NCBI GenBank assembly: GCA_034434915.1
Contig: DAOTYE010000071.1
Location: 1 to 15,018, forward strand
Direction: 5' to 3'
Source of the DNA: DAOTYE01 sp034434915
GTDB lineage: Bacteria > Chloroflexota > Dehalococcoidia > Dehalococcoidales > RBG-16-60-22
Length of the DNA stretch: 15,018 nt
In this document: piece after piece, positions 8,279-15,018 of the stretch
How the letters are laid out: each line of letters opens with the position of its first letter
How positions within the stretch are numbered: the first letter of the stretch is position 1
The notes under the pieces: model-generated
Told to the model about the DNA's origin: nothing
Seen by the model: the letters and a program-made list of their open reading frames with translations, nothing else
The model's database searches: none
Translations under genes and position numbers: made by a program

Positions 8279-9803
8279 TTTGCCAGGGGACCTGCTATCG
8301 CGTGAAGAAGGCACCATCGTTAAAGACTGGGGCGGACGGCTGCCCATCGCTCTGGTCTATCCTAATTCTTACTACCTGGGCATGTCCAATCTGGGCATCC
8401 ATGCCATCTATAAGCTCTTGAACAGCCGCAAAAACGTCGTCTGCGAGCGTGTCTTCTGGGAGAAAGAGAACCGCGAGAAATACAGCCCGCCCCTTGCTCT
8501 TGAGTCAAAACGCCCGCTTCCGGACTTTACGGTCATCGCTTTTTCCATTTCCTACGAGCTTGACTATTTCGCCATCGTTCCCATACTCAGAGCGGCTGGC
8601 ATTCCCGCCTATGCCAGAGACCGCGATGAGCGCTACCCGCTCATTATTGCTGGTGGACCATGTATCATGGCTAATCCTGCTCCCATCTCTCCATTCTTTG
8701 ATGCGCTGTGCCTGGGAGAGGCAGAGCCGATGGTGCCTCACCTGCTTACGGCCATCTCTCAAGGCATGACTGCCAGACGCGATGACCTCCTCAAAGCACT
8801 TACCGCTCTTCCGGGCGTATATGTGCCCACCCACCATTCTGGCGAAACGGTAGCGCGCCAGCGGGCGGAAAACCTTGATGATTTTCCGGTGACGTCTGCT
8901 ATCCTCACGCCGGAAACGGAACTGGGAGAAATGTACCTCATTGAAGTGGCGCGGGGATGCAAATGGTCATGCCGCTTCTGCCTGGTCAGCACCGCTTTTA
9001 AGCCGATGCGCTACCGTTCCCTGGACAACCTGCTCATGCTGGCAGGTGAAGGGCTGAGATACCGGAAACGGCTGGGGCTGATGGGGGCGGATGTATCTGA
9101 CTACCCGCATTTAGAAAAGCTTCTCATCAGGCTGGAGGAGATGGGTGCACAGTTCTCCATAAGCTCCCTAAGGGTTAACCGCGTGTCAGATAGAGTGCTG
9201 GAGGCGCTGGTACGCGGAGGTGCGGAGACCATCACCCTTGCCCCTGAAGCCGGCTCGGAGCGACTGCGCCAATCTATTAAGAAGGGCGTGTGCGAAGATG
9301 ATGTTCTGCGCTCAATGGAGCGAGTGGCGGCGCTTGGTGTGCCACAGGTCAAGCTTTACTTCATGATTGGTCTGCCGCATGAAACAGATGAAGATATAGA
9401 TGAAATTATTAGGTTGACTCTTAAATGCAAGGCTATAATTGAGAAGAAAAAAAGCCGCACCCGCATCACGCTGAATATCGCGCCGTTCGTGCCCAAGGCG
9501 GGCACGTTCTTTCAAAAAAAGCCCATGGCACCACTTGACGTTCTCAAACAAAGGCTAGCCATATTGGAAAAAAGGTTATCTGCTAAAGGTATTAGTCTTA
9601 AAGCAGAAAGCCCGGACTGGAGCCAGGTTCAGGCGGTGCTATCGCGCGCCGACGCAAAAGCGGCTGATGTGCTTGCCAGTGTAGATAGGGTTTCTCTCTC
9701 CGCCTGGAGACAGGCGGTGGTGAAGAGCAGGTTTGATGCTGACTTCTACGCTCACAAAGAGTGGTGCCAGAACCAGCGCCTGCCTTGGGGATTTATCAGT
9801 TAA
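8244..9803 (+). CDS. Radical SAM protein with N-terminal B12-binding-like domain
   Basis: A 519-aa radical SAM enzyme. Residues about 30-190 form a Rossmann-like B12-binding-type domain (ALVYPNSYYLGMSNLGI, then LIIAGGPCIMANP) without the DxHxxG cobalamin histidine motif I would expect, so cobalamin use is doubtful. The radical SAM core starts with CKWSCRFC: Cys239, Cys243 and Cys246 form the CxxxCxxC that holds the 4Fe-4S cluster, followed by further TIM-barrel segments such as TLAPEAGSERLR. The nearest relatives I recall are uncharacterised TIGR03960-like proteins, but this one lacks their DUF2344 tail. The ATG at 8244 lies inside the NYN gene and has a weak ribosome site, pointing to coupled translation; TTG at 8280, right after the NYN stop, is an alternative. 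It ends 13 nt before the convergent purQ stop. The substrate is unknown. Confidence 0.88.
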   Translation: MRYKQKRRAPGSLPGDLLSREEGTIVKDWGGRLPIALVYPNSYYLGMSNLGIHAIYKLLNSRKNVVCERVFWEKENREKYSPPLALESKRPLPDFTVIAFSISYELDYFAIVPILRAAGIPAYARDRDERYPLIIAGGPCIMANPAPISPFFDALCLGEAEPMVPHLLTAISQGMTARRDDLLKALTALPGVYVPTHHSGETVARQRAENLDDFPVTSAILTPETELGEMYLIEVARGCKWSCRFCLVSTAFKPMRYRSLDNLLMLAGEGLRYRKRLGLMGADVSDYPHLEKLLIRLEEMGAQFSISSLRVNRVSDRVLEALVRGGAETITLAPEAGSERLRQSIKKGVCEDDVLRSMERVAALGVPQVKLYFMIGLPHETDEDIDEIIRLTLKCKAIIEKKKSRTRITLNIAPFVPKAGTFFQKKPMAPLDVLKQRLAILEKRLSAKGISLKAESPDWSQVQAVLSRADAKAADVLASVDRVSLSAWRQAVVKSRFDADFYAHKEWCQNQRLPWGFIS

Positions 9804-9816
9804 GGCAGACAGACTT

Positions 9817-10581
9817 TTAGCTTCCCTTCACCCAATCCACCGCGTTCTGGAATATCTTAAAGCCATCGCCGTATTTTCTGGCGCCCAGCCTGAGCCACTG
9901 GGGATGCTGGGTGCCGCGGATATGGCGCTCCGGGTGAGGCATGAGGGCGAAGATACGCCCGGTGGCATCACAGATGCCGGCGATGTCGTTCATGGAGCCA
10001 TTTGGATTCCAGGGGTAGCCGGCATTGCGGTTGCCTTGTTCATCAGTATAATAGACGACCGCATTCAGAGTGGGCAAGACTTCGGGGCTGGCAACCACTT
10101 TCCCTTCCCCATGGGCAACAGGGACATACATGCGCTCAATCCCTCTGGTGAAAACGCAGGGGCTCTCGGGGTTGACGGAGAGGTATGTCCAGCGGCACTC
10201 AAACCTGCCGGAATCGTTCCCGGCAAGGGTGAACAACTGCTTGCCTTCCAGAGATGGTTCCGGGAGGATGCCTGCCTTTGCCAGCACCTGGAAGCCATTG
10301 CAGATGCCCAGAATCAGCCCGCCGGACTCAATAAAACGCAGAATATCTTCACCCAGCTTGACGCGTAGCTCGTTTGCCAGCACCTTGCCGGCGCCAAGGT
10401 CGTCACCGTAAGTGAAGCCGCCGGGTATGACCATGATTTGATAATCAGCGAGGCGCTCAACGCGGTGGATGAGCTGGTTCACGTGCACTCTTTTCACTGA
10501 AGCTCCTGCCTGCTCAAAGGCAAAGGCGGTCTCCATGTCACAATTTGTTCCCGGCGCACGCAAGACGATAACCCTGACCAT
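9817..10581 (-). CDS. purQ: Phosphoribosylformylglycinamidine synthase, glutaminase subunit
   Basis: A class I glutamine amidotransferase of 254 aa that feeds ammonia from glutamine to PurL, which turns formylglycinamide ribonucleotide into formylglycinamidine ribonucleotide (step 4 of purine synthesis). The nucleophile elbow GICNGFQ contains Cys94, and MPHPERH gives His216 and Glu218, completing the catalytic triad. The N-terminus (VIVLRAPGTNCD) is typical of PurQ. The ATG at 10581 directly follows the purL stop (TAG ATG), and its ribosome site GAGGTGG lies in the last codons of purL, so the two are translationally linked. Confidence 0.96.
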   Translation of the reverse strand: MVRVIVLRAPGTNCDMETAFAFEQAGASVKRVHVNQLIHRVERLADYQIMVIPGGFTYGDDLGAGKVLANELRVKLGEDILRFIESGGLILGICNGFQVLAKAGILPEPSLEGKQLFTLAGNDSGRFECRWTYLSVNPESPCVFTRGIERMYVPVAHGEGKVVASPEVLPTLNAVVYYTDEQGNRNAGYPWNPNGSMNDIAGICDATGRIFALMPHPERHIRGTQHPQWLRLGARKYGDGFKIFQNAVDWVKGS

Positions 10582-13440
10582 CTACCACCTCAAAGGCTTC
10601 TGCCAGGCTTCTTTCAGGTCAGCAATCGGCACGCTGACAATCTTCTTACCTTTGGTGCCAGTGACTTCTAATTTACCGATTCCGGTGACCTCGCCGATAC
10701 AGGCGAAGGTATTGCCCGCCAGCACTTTTTCAAATTCTGATTTCTTCTCCGGCGCGACTTCCACGATGAAGCGACTGTTGGACTCAGAGAAGAAGATGAA
10801 ATCGTCGCGGTCAATTGCTTCGCCAAGGGGCACCGCTTTCAGGTCCATTTTCGCTCCCAGCCCGCCGGCGAACGCCATCTCTGCAACCGCCACCCCCAAG
10901 CCGCCGTCACTGCAATCATGGCAGGCTCTCACCAGCCCTTTTTCTGTCGCCTGGCTCAGGCTATCCATAAGCTTCTTGGCGGTCTGGGGATTGACCTTCG
11001 GCACGCTATTCCCGATAAGCCCGCGTGTCGCCAGATATTCGGAGCCGCCCAGTTCGTTATAAGTTGTGCCGACGATGTAGATAAGGTCGCCCGCCTGCTT
11101 GAAGTCCATGGAAATAGCTTTGCTCACGTCATCCATCACACCAAGCGCTGAGATGAGCAGAGTATGGGGGATAGCTATGACTTTGCCTTCATATTCAAAC
11201 TCGTTATTGAGGCTGTCTTTGCCGGAGATGAACGGCGTGCCGTAGGCGATTGCCATGTCATAGCAGGCTTGCCCTGCCCGGACGAGCGCGCCAAGCATTT
11301 CAGGCCGGCTGGTGCGCCCCCAGCAGAAGTTGTCCAGCAGAGCCACTTTATTGAGGTTGCCTCCCACGGCAATGACCTGCCGCAGTGCCTCATCAATGAC
11401 TGACGCCGCCATCCAGTACGGGTCAATATCGCCATAGCGGGTATTGATGCCGCAGGATATTATGGCGCCCATGTCAGAATCAAGGAGCGGGCGGATGATG
11501 GCGGCATCACCGGGACCGTCATTTGTCTTGCCGACGAGCGGTTTCAAAACGCTGGTGCCCTGCACTTCATGGTCATACTGGCGGATGACCCATTCCTTAC
11601 TGCATACGTTCCAGGCACCGAGCACATCCAGCAGTGCCTGGCTTAGGCTAGCTGGCGGCGCAAAGTCAGGCTCGGGGTAGGTGGGCTTCTGCAATAAGGC
11701 AGTGCTATTGACTTGCGGATAGCCTTTGTGGAGGAAGGACATCTCCAGGTCCCCCACCAGTTTGCCATGATAGTACAGGCGCAGATGTTTGTCATCAGTA
11801 AACTCGCCGATGACTGTGGCATCAACATCTTCGCTGGCAAAGAGGCTGAGGAACTCTTCAATATGTTCGGGCGGCACCGCCAGTATCATGCGCTCCTGTG
11901 ATTCTGAAATCCAGATTTCAGAATAGGTCAAACCGGCATACTTCAGGGGGACACGGTCAAGATACACCTTTACGCCGGTGTCTTCCCCCATCTCTCCCAC
12001 TGCAGACGATAATCCCCCGCCGCCGACATCTGTAACTCTGACATAGAGCCCGCGCTCGCGCGCCTGGAGCATGACATCAATCACCTTTTTCTCCACAATG
12101 GCATTGCCAATCTGCACGGCGCTGAAGGACTGGGTGGAAGAAGCGTCAGTGAGCTTCTCAGAGGCAAAGGTGACGCCGTGGATGCCATCGCGGCCGGTCC
12201 GCCCGCCTACCAGGACCACGAGGTCACCCGGCTTCTGCTTGCCGCGGAGAGCCATGCTCTTCGGCATCAAACCCAGTGTGCCGCAATAGACCAGCGGGTT
12301 GGCCACATAGCGCTCATCAAAGAGGATAGCGCCATTAAGCGTGGGGATGCCCAGTCGGTTGGCATAATCAGCAACGCCGGCTCTGACCCCTTTGAAAATG
12401 CGGCGGGGATGGAGAACGCCCCGGGGCAGTCTTTCATAGGGTAAGTCCGGTGGACCGAAACAGAAGACATCTGTATTGGCGATTGGTTTTGCCCCCAGTC
12501 CGGTGCCGAGCGGGTCGCGCACCACGCCGCCGATACCAGTCGCCGCGCCGCCGTAAGGCTCAACGGCGGAGGGGTGGTTGTGTGTCTCTACCTTGAAGCA
12601 GAGCGCCCATTTGCCGTCAAAATCAATAACGCCGGAGTTATCCATGAAGACGGATAGGCACCACGGCTTGTTAAGCTCTTTAGTCGCTTTCATCACGGTG
12701 CTTCTGAGCAGGTTATCCACGACGGTATCATCCAGCCTGATTTTGCCCTTGAACGTCTTGTGGACACAGTGCTCCGACCATGTCTGCGCCAGCGTCTCAA
12801 GCTCAATATCAGTGGGATTGCGCTTCTGCTTCTGATAGTAACCCATGATGGCTTCAAATTCCTCAAGACTGAAGCCATACCTGCGGGCAAGTTTCGCTCT
12901 ATCTTCTGAGAAAATGTCAACGTGTTCCAGTTTGAACTGATACTGAGGCGTCTCCGGGAAGACGATGTGCTCCCCCTTCACCACGTGCTGGATGATGGGG
13001 TTGATGAGGAGGCGGAAGCTGATGGTGTCAAGTTCCTCCTCCGTCAGATTACCGGTAATAGTAAACAGGCGAGAAGTCTTGACCGCTTTCACTTTGTTTA
13101 TGCCCACGTCGCGGATTGCCTTCATGATAGACGCTTCCACGGGATCAGTAACGCCGGGATTGTACGCAACCTCAACAGTGTGGACCATCCGGGATTCAGC
13201 CTTCTTACCGGCACTCATCTGTGGAGAGGCAATAATATAATCCTGGGTAACCGGGTCAGTCAGCACCTGCTGGCAAACTACTTTGAGCTCTTCTGGAGTG
13301 AGGTCAGCGTTGAGCCAGTAAATGTCAGTGACGCGGGCATCTTCTACTCTGGTGATGCCGAGGTCCTGAATGTCCTTTACCAGACCTTGGCCGCGGGCAT
13401 CAGGGAGATGGCTTTTCAGACTGACTTCAATACGGTGCAC
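10582..13440 (-). CDS. purL: Phosphoribosylformylglycinamidine synthase with two fused PurS-like domains
   Basis: The synthase subunit of the purine enzyme served by PurQ, 952 aa, about 200 longer than ordinary small PurL. The extra length is N-terminal: residues about 1-75 and 85-160 each look like a PurS domain (HRIEVSLK ... LGITRVEDARV; HTVEVAYNPGVTDP ... VGINKVKAVKT ... NLTEEELD). From about 185 the PurL part runs: DIELETLAQTWSEHCVHKTF with catalytic His224, then GIGGVVRDPLGTGLGAKPIA and the paired AIRS-type halves. It probably replaces a separate PurS, since none is nearby. The start is GTG at 13440 with only a weak AAAGG ribosome site; no better in-frame start lies upstream. First gene of purL-purQ. 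No clear promoter is visible in the 82-nt gap after yqeY. Confidence 0.95.
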   Translation of the reverse strand: MHRIEVSLKSHLPDARGQGLVKDIQDLGITRVEDARVTDIYWLNADLTPEELKVVCQQVLTDPVTQDYIIASPQMSAGKKAESRMVHTVEVAYNPGVTDPVEASIMKAIRDVGINKVKAVKTSRLFTITGNLTEEELDTISFRLLINPIIQHVVKGEHIVFPETPQYQFKLEHVDIFSEDRAKLARRYGFSLEEFEAIMGYYQKQKRNPTDIELETLAQTWSEHCVHKTFKGKIRLDDTVVDNLLRSTVMKATKELNKPWCLSVFMDNSGVIDFDGKWALCFKVETHNHPSAVEPYGGAATGIGGVVRDPLGTGLGAKPIANTDVFCFGPPDLPYERLPRGVLHPRRIFKGVRAGVADYANRLGIPTLNGAILFDERYVANPLVYCGTLGLMPKSMALRGKQKPGDLVVLVGGRTGRDGIHGVTFASEKLTDASSTQSFSAVQIGNAIVEKKVIDVMLQARERGLYVRVTDVGGGGLSSAVGEMGEDTGVKVYLDRVPLKYAGLTYSEIWISESQERMILAVPPEHIEEFLSLFASEDVDATVIGEFTDDKHLRLYYHGKLVGDLEMSFLHKGYPQVNSTALLQKPTYPEPDFAPPASLSQALLDVLGAWNVCSKEWVIRQYDHEVQGTSVLKPLVGKTNDGPGDAAIIRPLLDSDMGAIISCGINTRYGDIDPYWMAASVIDEALRQVIAVGGNLNKVALLDNFCWGRTSRPEMLGALVRAGQACYDMAIAYGTPFISGKDSLNNEFEYEGKVIAIPHTLLISALGVMDDVSKAISMDFKQAGDLIYIVGTTYNELGGSEYLATRGLIGNSVPKVNPQTAKKLMDSLSQATEKGLVRACHDCSDGGLGVAVAEMAFAGGLGAKMDLKAVPLGEAIDRDDFIFFSESNSRFIVEVAPEKKSEFEKVLAGNTFACIGEVTGIGKLEVTGTKGKKIVSVPIADLKEAWQKPLRW

Positions 13441-13471
13441 TGGCTTATTGCCTTTTTCAATGAGATAAAGA

Positions 13472-13491
13472 GAGGGGCTTGTTTGCCCCTC
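13472..13491 (-). terminator. Hairpin after yqeY, possible weak terminator
   Basis: A perfect 7-bp inverted repeat (GAGGGGC / GCCCCTC, 6-nt loop) lies about 31 nt past the yqeY stop and 31 nt before the purL start. On the minus strand it is followed by TCTTTAT, a poor U-tract, so it may terminate only part of the rpsU-yqeY transcripts or act as an RNA-stabilising or attenuating element before purL. Confidence 0.5.
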
Positions 13492-13522
13492 GTTTACTGT
13501 AGCGCTTCATGGTTATTAAACA

Positions 13523-13984
13523 TCAGGATGAAGCCAGCAGTTCCGTCACCACCGCATTGATTTCACGCCCGTCTGCTTTGCCCTTAAGCTGAGCGATAAG
13601 TTTGGGCATGACCTTGCCTTTATCCGCTGGACTGCTGGCACCCACCTCGGCGATGACCTGCTTCGCGGCGGAAATGATTTCTTGCCGGGTCATCTGCTTG
13701 GGCAGATAAGACTGCAGGACTGCCATTTCCGCCTCTTCCTGAGCCACGAGGTCAGCGCGATTGCCCTTTTTGAACGCCTCAATACTCTCCTGGCGCTGTC
13801 TGACCTCTTTAGCGATAACACCCAAAATGTCAGCATCTTCCAGGACCGCCATTCTGGCTATCTCCGCATTCTTTATTGCGGAGAGGAGCAGGCGTATGGT
13901 GGAAATTTTTGCTTTCTCGCCGCTCCTCAGTGCCTGTCTCAGGTCCTCATTCAGCTTCTGTTTCAGCCCTGCTTCTTGCCCCAT
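13523..13984 (-). CDS. yqeY: YqeY/GatB-tail domain protein
   Basis: A 153-aa protein of the GatB/YqeY family, the stand-alone relative of the tRNA-contacting helical C-terminal part of GatB. The N-terminal part (LKQKLNEDLRQALRSGEKAKISTIRLLLSAIKNAE) and the ending with KGKVMPKLIAQLKGKADGREIN are family hallmarks; length is normal. The role in bacteria is unsettled; a link to tRNA-dependent amidation is inferred from the shared domain only. It follows rpsU by 39 nt, a very common pairing, and is presumably transcribed from the rpsU promoter. The ATG at 13984 has no strong Shine-Dalgarno (TAGGAT lies rather far upstream). Confidence 0.93.
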   Translation of the reverse strand: MGQEAGLKQKLNEDLRQALRSGEKAKISTIRLLLSAIKNAEIARMAVLEDADILGVIAKEVRQRQESIEAFKKGNRADLVAQEEAEMAVLQSYLPKQMTRQEIISAAKQVIAEVGASSPADKGKVMPKLIAQLKGKADGREINAVVTELLASS

Positions 13985-14023
13985 AAGATTCTATGTCATA
14001 ATCCTAGATTTAGCGCGGAAAGA

Positions 14024-14212
14024 CTATCTCCTCGCTGTTCTGGCGATGCTTCGTTTCTTGGCGGCTTTTTTGCGCTTGCGCCGCACGCTCGGCTTCTCAT
14101 AATGTTCGCGGCGGCGGAGCTCGGAGAGAATGCCCGCCTGCTGGACTTTTTTGTTGAACCGTTTGAGTAAACTGTCTATGCTCTCATTTTCCGTGGCGAC
14201 AACCTCTGCCAA
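14024..14212 (-). CDS. rpsU: 30S ribosomal protein S21
   Basis: A 62-aa basic protein. The order of an acidic start, SIDSLLKRFNKKVQQAGILSEL, RRREHYEKPSVRRKRKKAA and a Lys/Arg-rich tail is diagnostic for S21, which sits near the 3' end of 16S rRNA on the 30S subunit and aids initiation. The start is TTG at 14212: AAGGAGG (14223-14229) lies 10 nt upstream, and the two ATGs between them are out of frame, while an in-frame TGA at 14219-14221 rules out a longer form. First gene of rpsU-yqeY, with a strong promoter upstream. Confidence 0.94.
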   Translation of the reverse strand: MAEVVATENESIDSLLKRFNKKVQQAGILSELRRREHYEKPSVRRKRKKAAKKRSIARTARR

Positions 14213-14263
14213 ATAACATCATCCTCCTTCAAAACTACCCCGCTTTCCCCACTACACCACCCC

Positions 14264-14292
14264 ATTTTAGCCAGCCAGCGCCCTCCTGTCAA
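14264..14292 (-). promoter_or_regulatory. Promoter of rpsU-yqeY
   Basis: On the minus strand a perfect TTGACA (14287-14292), a 17-nt spacer and TAAAAT (14264-14269). Transcription is expected from about 14257, giving a leader of roughly 45 nt before the rpsU TTG. Near-consensus, as expected for a ribosomal protein gene. Confidence 0.75.
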
Positions 14293-14353
14293 GAAAAGAC
14301 CGGGTTCTATTTGCATCTGGCTACCAAAAGGCCTGGAATAAACTAAAGTGTGA

Positions 14354-14382
14354 TTGACATTTGCCAATTGGCGAAATACAAT
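14354..14382 (+). promoter_or_regulatory. Promoter of the XRE-type regulator
   Basis: A perfect TTGACA (14354-14359), a 17-nt spacer and TACAAT (14377-14382). Start expected near 14389, about 24 nt before the ATG, with AAAGAGGT (14397-14404) as the ribosome site. The spacer contains a palindrome that is listed separately. Confidence 0.75.
14363..14372. promoter_or_regulatory. Palindromic operator candidate between -35 and -10 of the XRE gene
   Basis: GCCAATTGGC is a perfect 10-bp palindrome, flanked after one mismatched pair by TT/AA, and it sits entirely within the 17-nt promoter spacer. A dimeric helix-turn-helix protein bound here would block polymerase. The neighbouring XRE gene is the obvious candidate, so autorepression is inferred from position; binding is not shown by the sequence. 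Confidence 0.5.
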
Positions 14383-14412
14383 AGCTCCAGAACTTTAAAG
14401 AGGTATGACCAC

Positions 14413-14808
14413 ATGGACCAGAACACGCATGATTTTGGCAAACTGCTCAAGCGCCAGAGGGTGACCATACCGCTGACCTTGAAAGAGCTGGCGGCTAGTG
14501 CAGGCGTTTCAGCCTCGCACCTGGGCAGGATAGAGCGAGGCGAAAGGTTCCCTTCTGCCCACATCCTGCGCCGGATTGCCAAGCCGCTGGGTTTTGATGA
14601 GGAGGAACTTTTCACTCTGGCGGGTTTCTTATCGCCTCAGATGACAGGGATAGCGGAAAAGGACACGGAATACGTCAGAAGCAAGCTGGACCCTTACGTG
14701 GCTAAACTGCTCGCTGACGAGCCGGTGGAAGTACAGCGCACGGTGATTGGCATTCTGGCAATAATCAAAAGCCTGGCAAAGAGCCTCAAAGAAAAAGACC
14801 GGGCTTAA
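14413..14808 (+). CDS. XRE-family helix-turn-helix regulator
   Basis: A 131-aa protein. Residues about 8-65 form a Cro/C1-type helix-turn-helix: LLKRQRVTIPLTLKELAAS, AGVSASHLGRIERGERFPS and HILRRIAKPLGFDEEELF fit the helices of the fold, with SHLGRIERGER as the recognition region. The C-terminal part (80-131) is predicted helical (YVRSKLDPYVAKLLA ... TVIGILAIIKSLAKSLKEKDRA) and may dimerise. The frame is open further upstream, but the ATG at 14413 fits the AAAGAGGT ribosome site and lies downstream of the promoter; the earlier part would overlap the -35/-10. No toxin or phage gene lies beside it in the window. Target genes are unknown. Confidence 0.92.
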   Translation: MDQNTHDFGKLLKRQRVTIPLTLKELAASAGVSASHLGRIERGERFPSAHILRRIAKPLGFDEEELFTLAGFLSPQMTGIAEKDTEYVRSKLDPYVAKLLADEPVEVQRTVIGILAIIKSLAKSLKEKDRA

Positions 14809-14829
14809 AACCTTCTCCAGACCACAAAG

Positions 14830-15018
14830 CTAACTGTAAACCGCGATAACCACAGCCTCCCGCGGGTTTTGTTCATCAAATAGTAGCACTGCCACATTTC
14901 TGCCCGCAGACATCTCTACGGCAGGCAGATTGCGGGCAACAGTGATATCCTCCAGGTAAACTTTGCGGCTTCCAATAAGGCTGACTGAAGCCGTGTAAGC
15001 ACCTGAGTTAAAGCTTTT
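14830..15018 (-). CDS. C-terminal end of an unrecognised protein, cut by window edge
   Basis: An open minus-strand frame enters from the right edge and ends at TAG (14830-14832), giving 62 residues that end AVVIAVYS. The segment alternates hydrophobic and polar residues (YTASVSLIGSRKVYLEDI, NVAVLLFDEQNPREAVVIAVY), which suggests a beta-rich fold, but I recognise no family. The other five frames are broken or show nothing. It converges on the XRE gene with only 21 nt between the two stops. Confidence 0.6.
   Translation of the reverse strand, partial: KSFNSGAYTASVSLIGSRKVYLEDITVARNLPAVEMSAGRNVAVLLFDEQNPREAVVIAVYS

Noticed and set aside
9733..10368. 211-aa plus-strand frame opposite purQ
   Set aside because: Antisense shadow of purQ, which carries intact catalytic motifs on the minus strand.

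Overview
The window looks like chromosome from a bacterium of the Chloroflexota, most likely class Dehalococcoidia. Three things suggest this. The 23S rRNA gene is not preceded by a 16S gene, as is known for Dehalococcoides. PurL carries two PurS-like domains at its N-terminus. gatC and gatA form an operon that includes an unrelated membrane-protein gene. This placement rests on gene content and memory of the group; no database search was run. Protein genes are moderately GC-rich, with bacterial -35/-10 promoters and several TTG/GTG starts.

Layout. (1) 1-2574: most of a 23S rRNA gene on the minus strand, cut by the left edge in the peptidyl-transferase region. (2) 2575-2894: a divergent control region. 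A sigma70-type promoter, a terminator-like hairpin and a boxA-like site face the 23S gene, and an extended -10 promoter faces argS. (3) 2895-4553: argS, plus strand. (4) 4584-5043: an AT-rich, twice frameshifted HNH endonuclease gene, minus strand. (5) 5080-7481: the gatC - membrane protein - gatA operon, minus strand. (6) 7631-9803: a NYN-domain (putative RNase) gene overlapping a radical SAM gene, plus strand, divergent from gatC. (7) 9817-13440: purL-purQ, minus strand. (8) 13523-14212: rpsU-yqeY, minus strand, with a strong promoter. (9) 14413-14808: a small XRE-type regulator on the plus strand with a palindrome inside its own promoter. (10) 14830 to the right edge: the C-terminal end of an unrecognised minus-strand gene.

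How the genes fit together. Much of the window serves translation: 23S rRNA, ArgRS, the GatC and GatA subunits of the tRNA-dependent amidotransferase, ribosomal protein S21, and YqeY, which resembles the tRNA-binding tail of GatB. gatB itself is not here. PurL and PurQ together make formylglycinamidine ribonucleotide in purine synthesis, with the PurS function apparently built into PurL. The least explained parts are the membrane protein inside the gatCA operon, the overlapping NYN/radical SAM pair, the hairpin in the 23S leader, and the XRE gene with its palindromic promoter. I see no CRISPR array, tRNA gene, transposase or prophage block.
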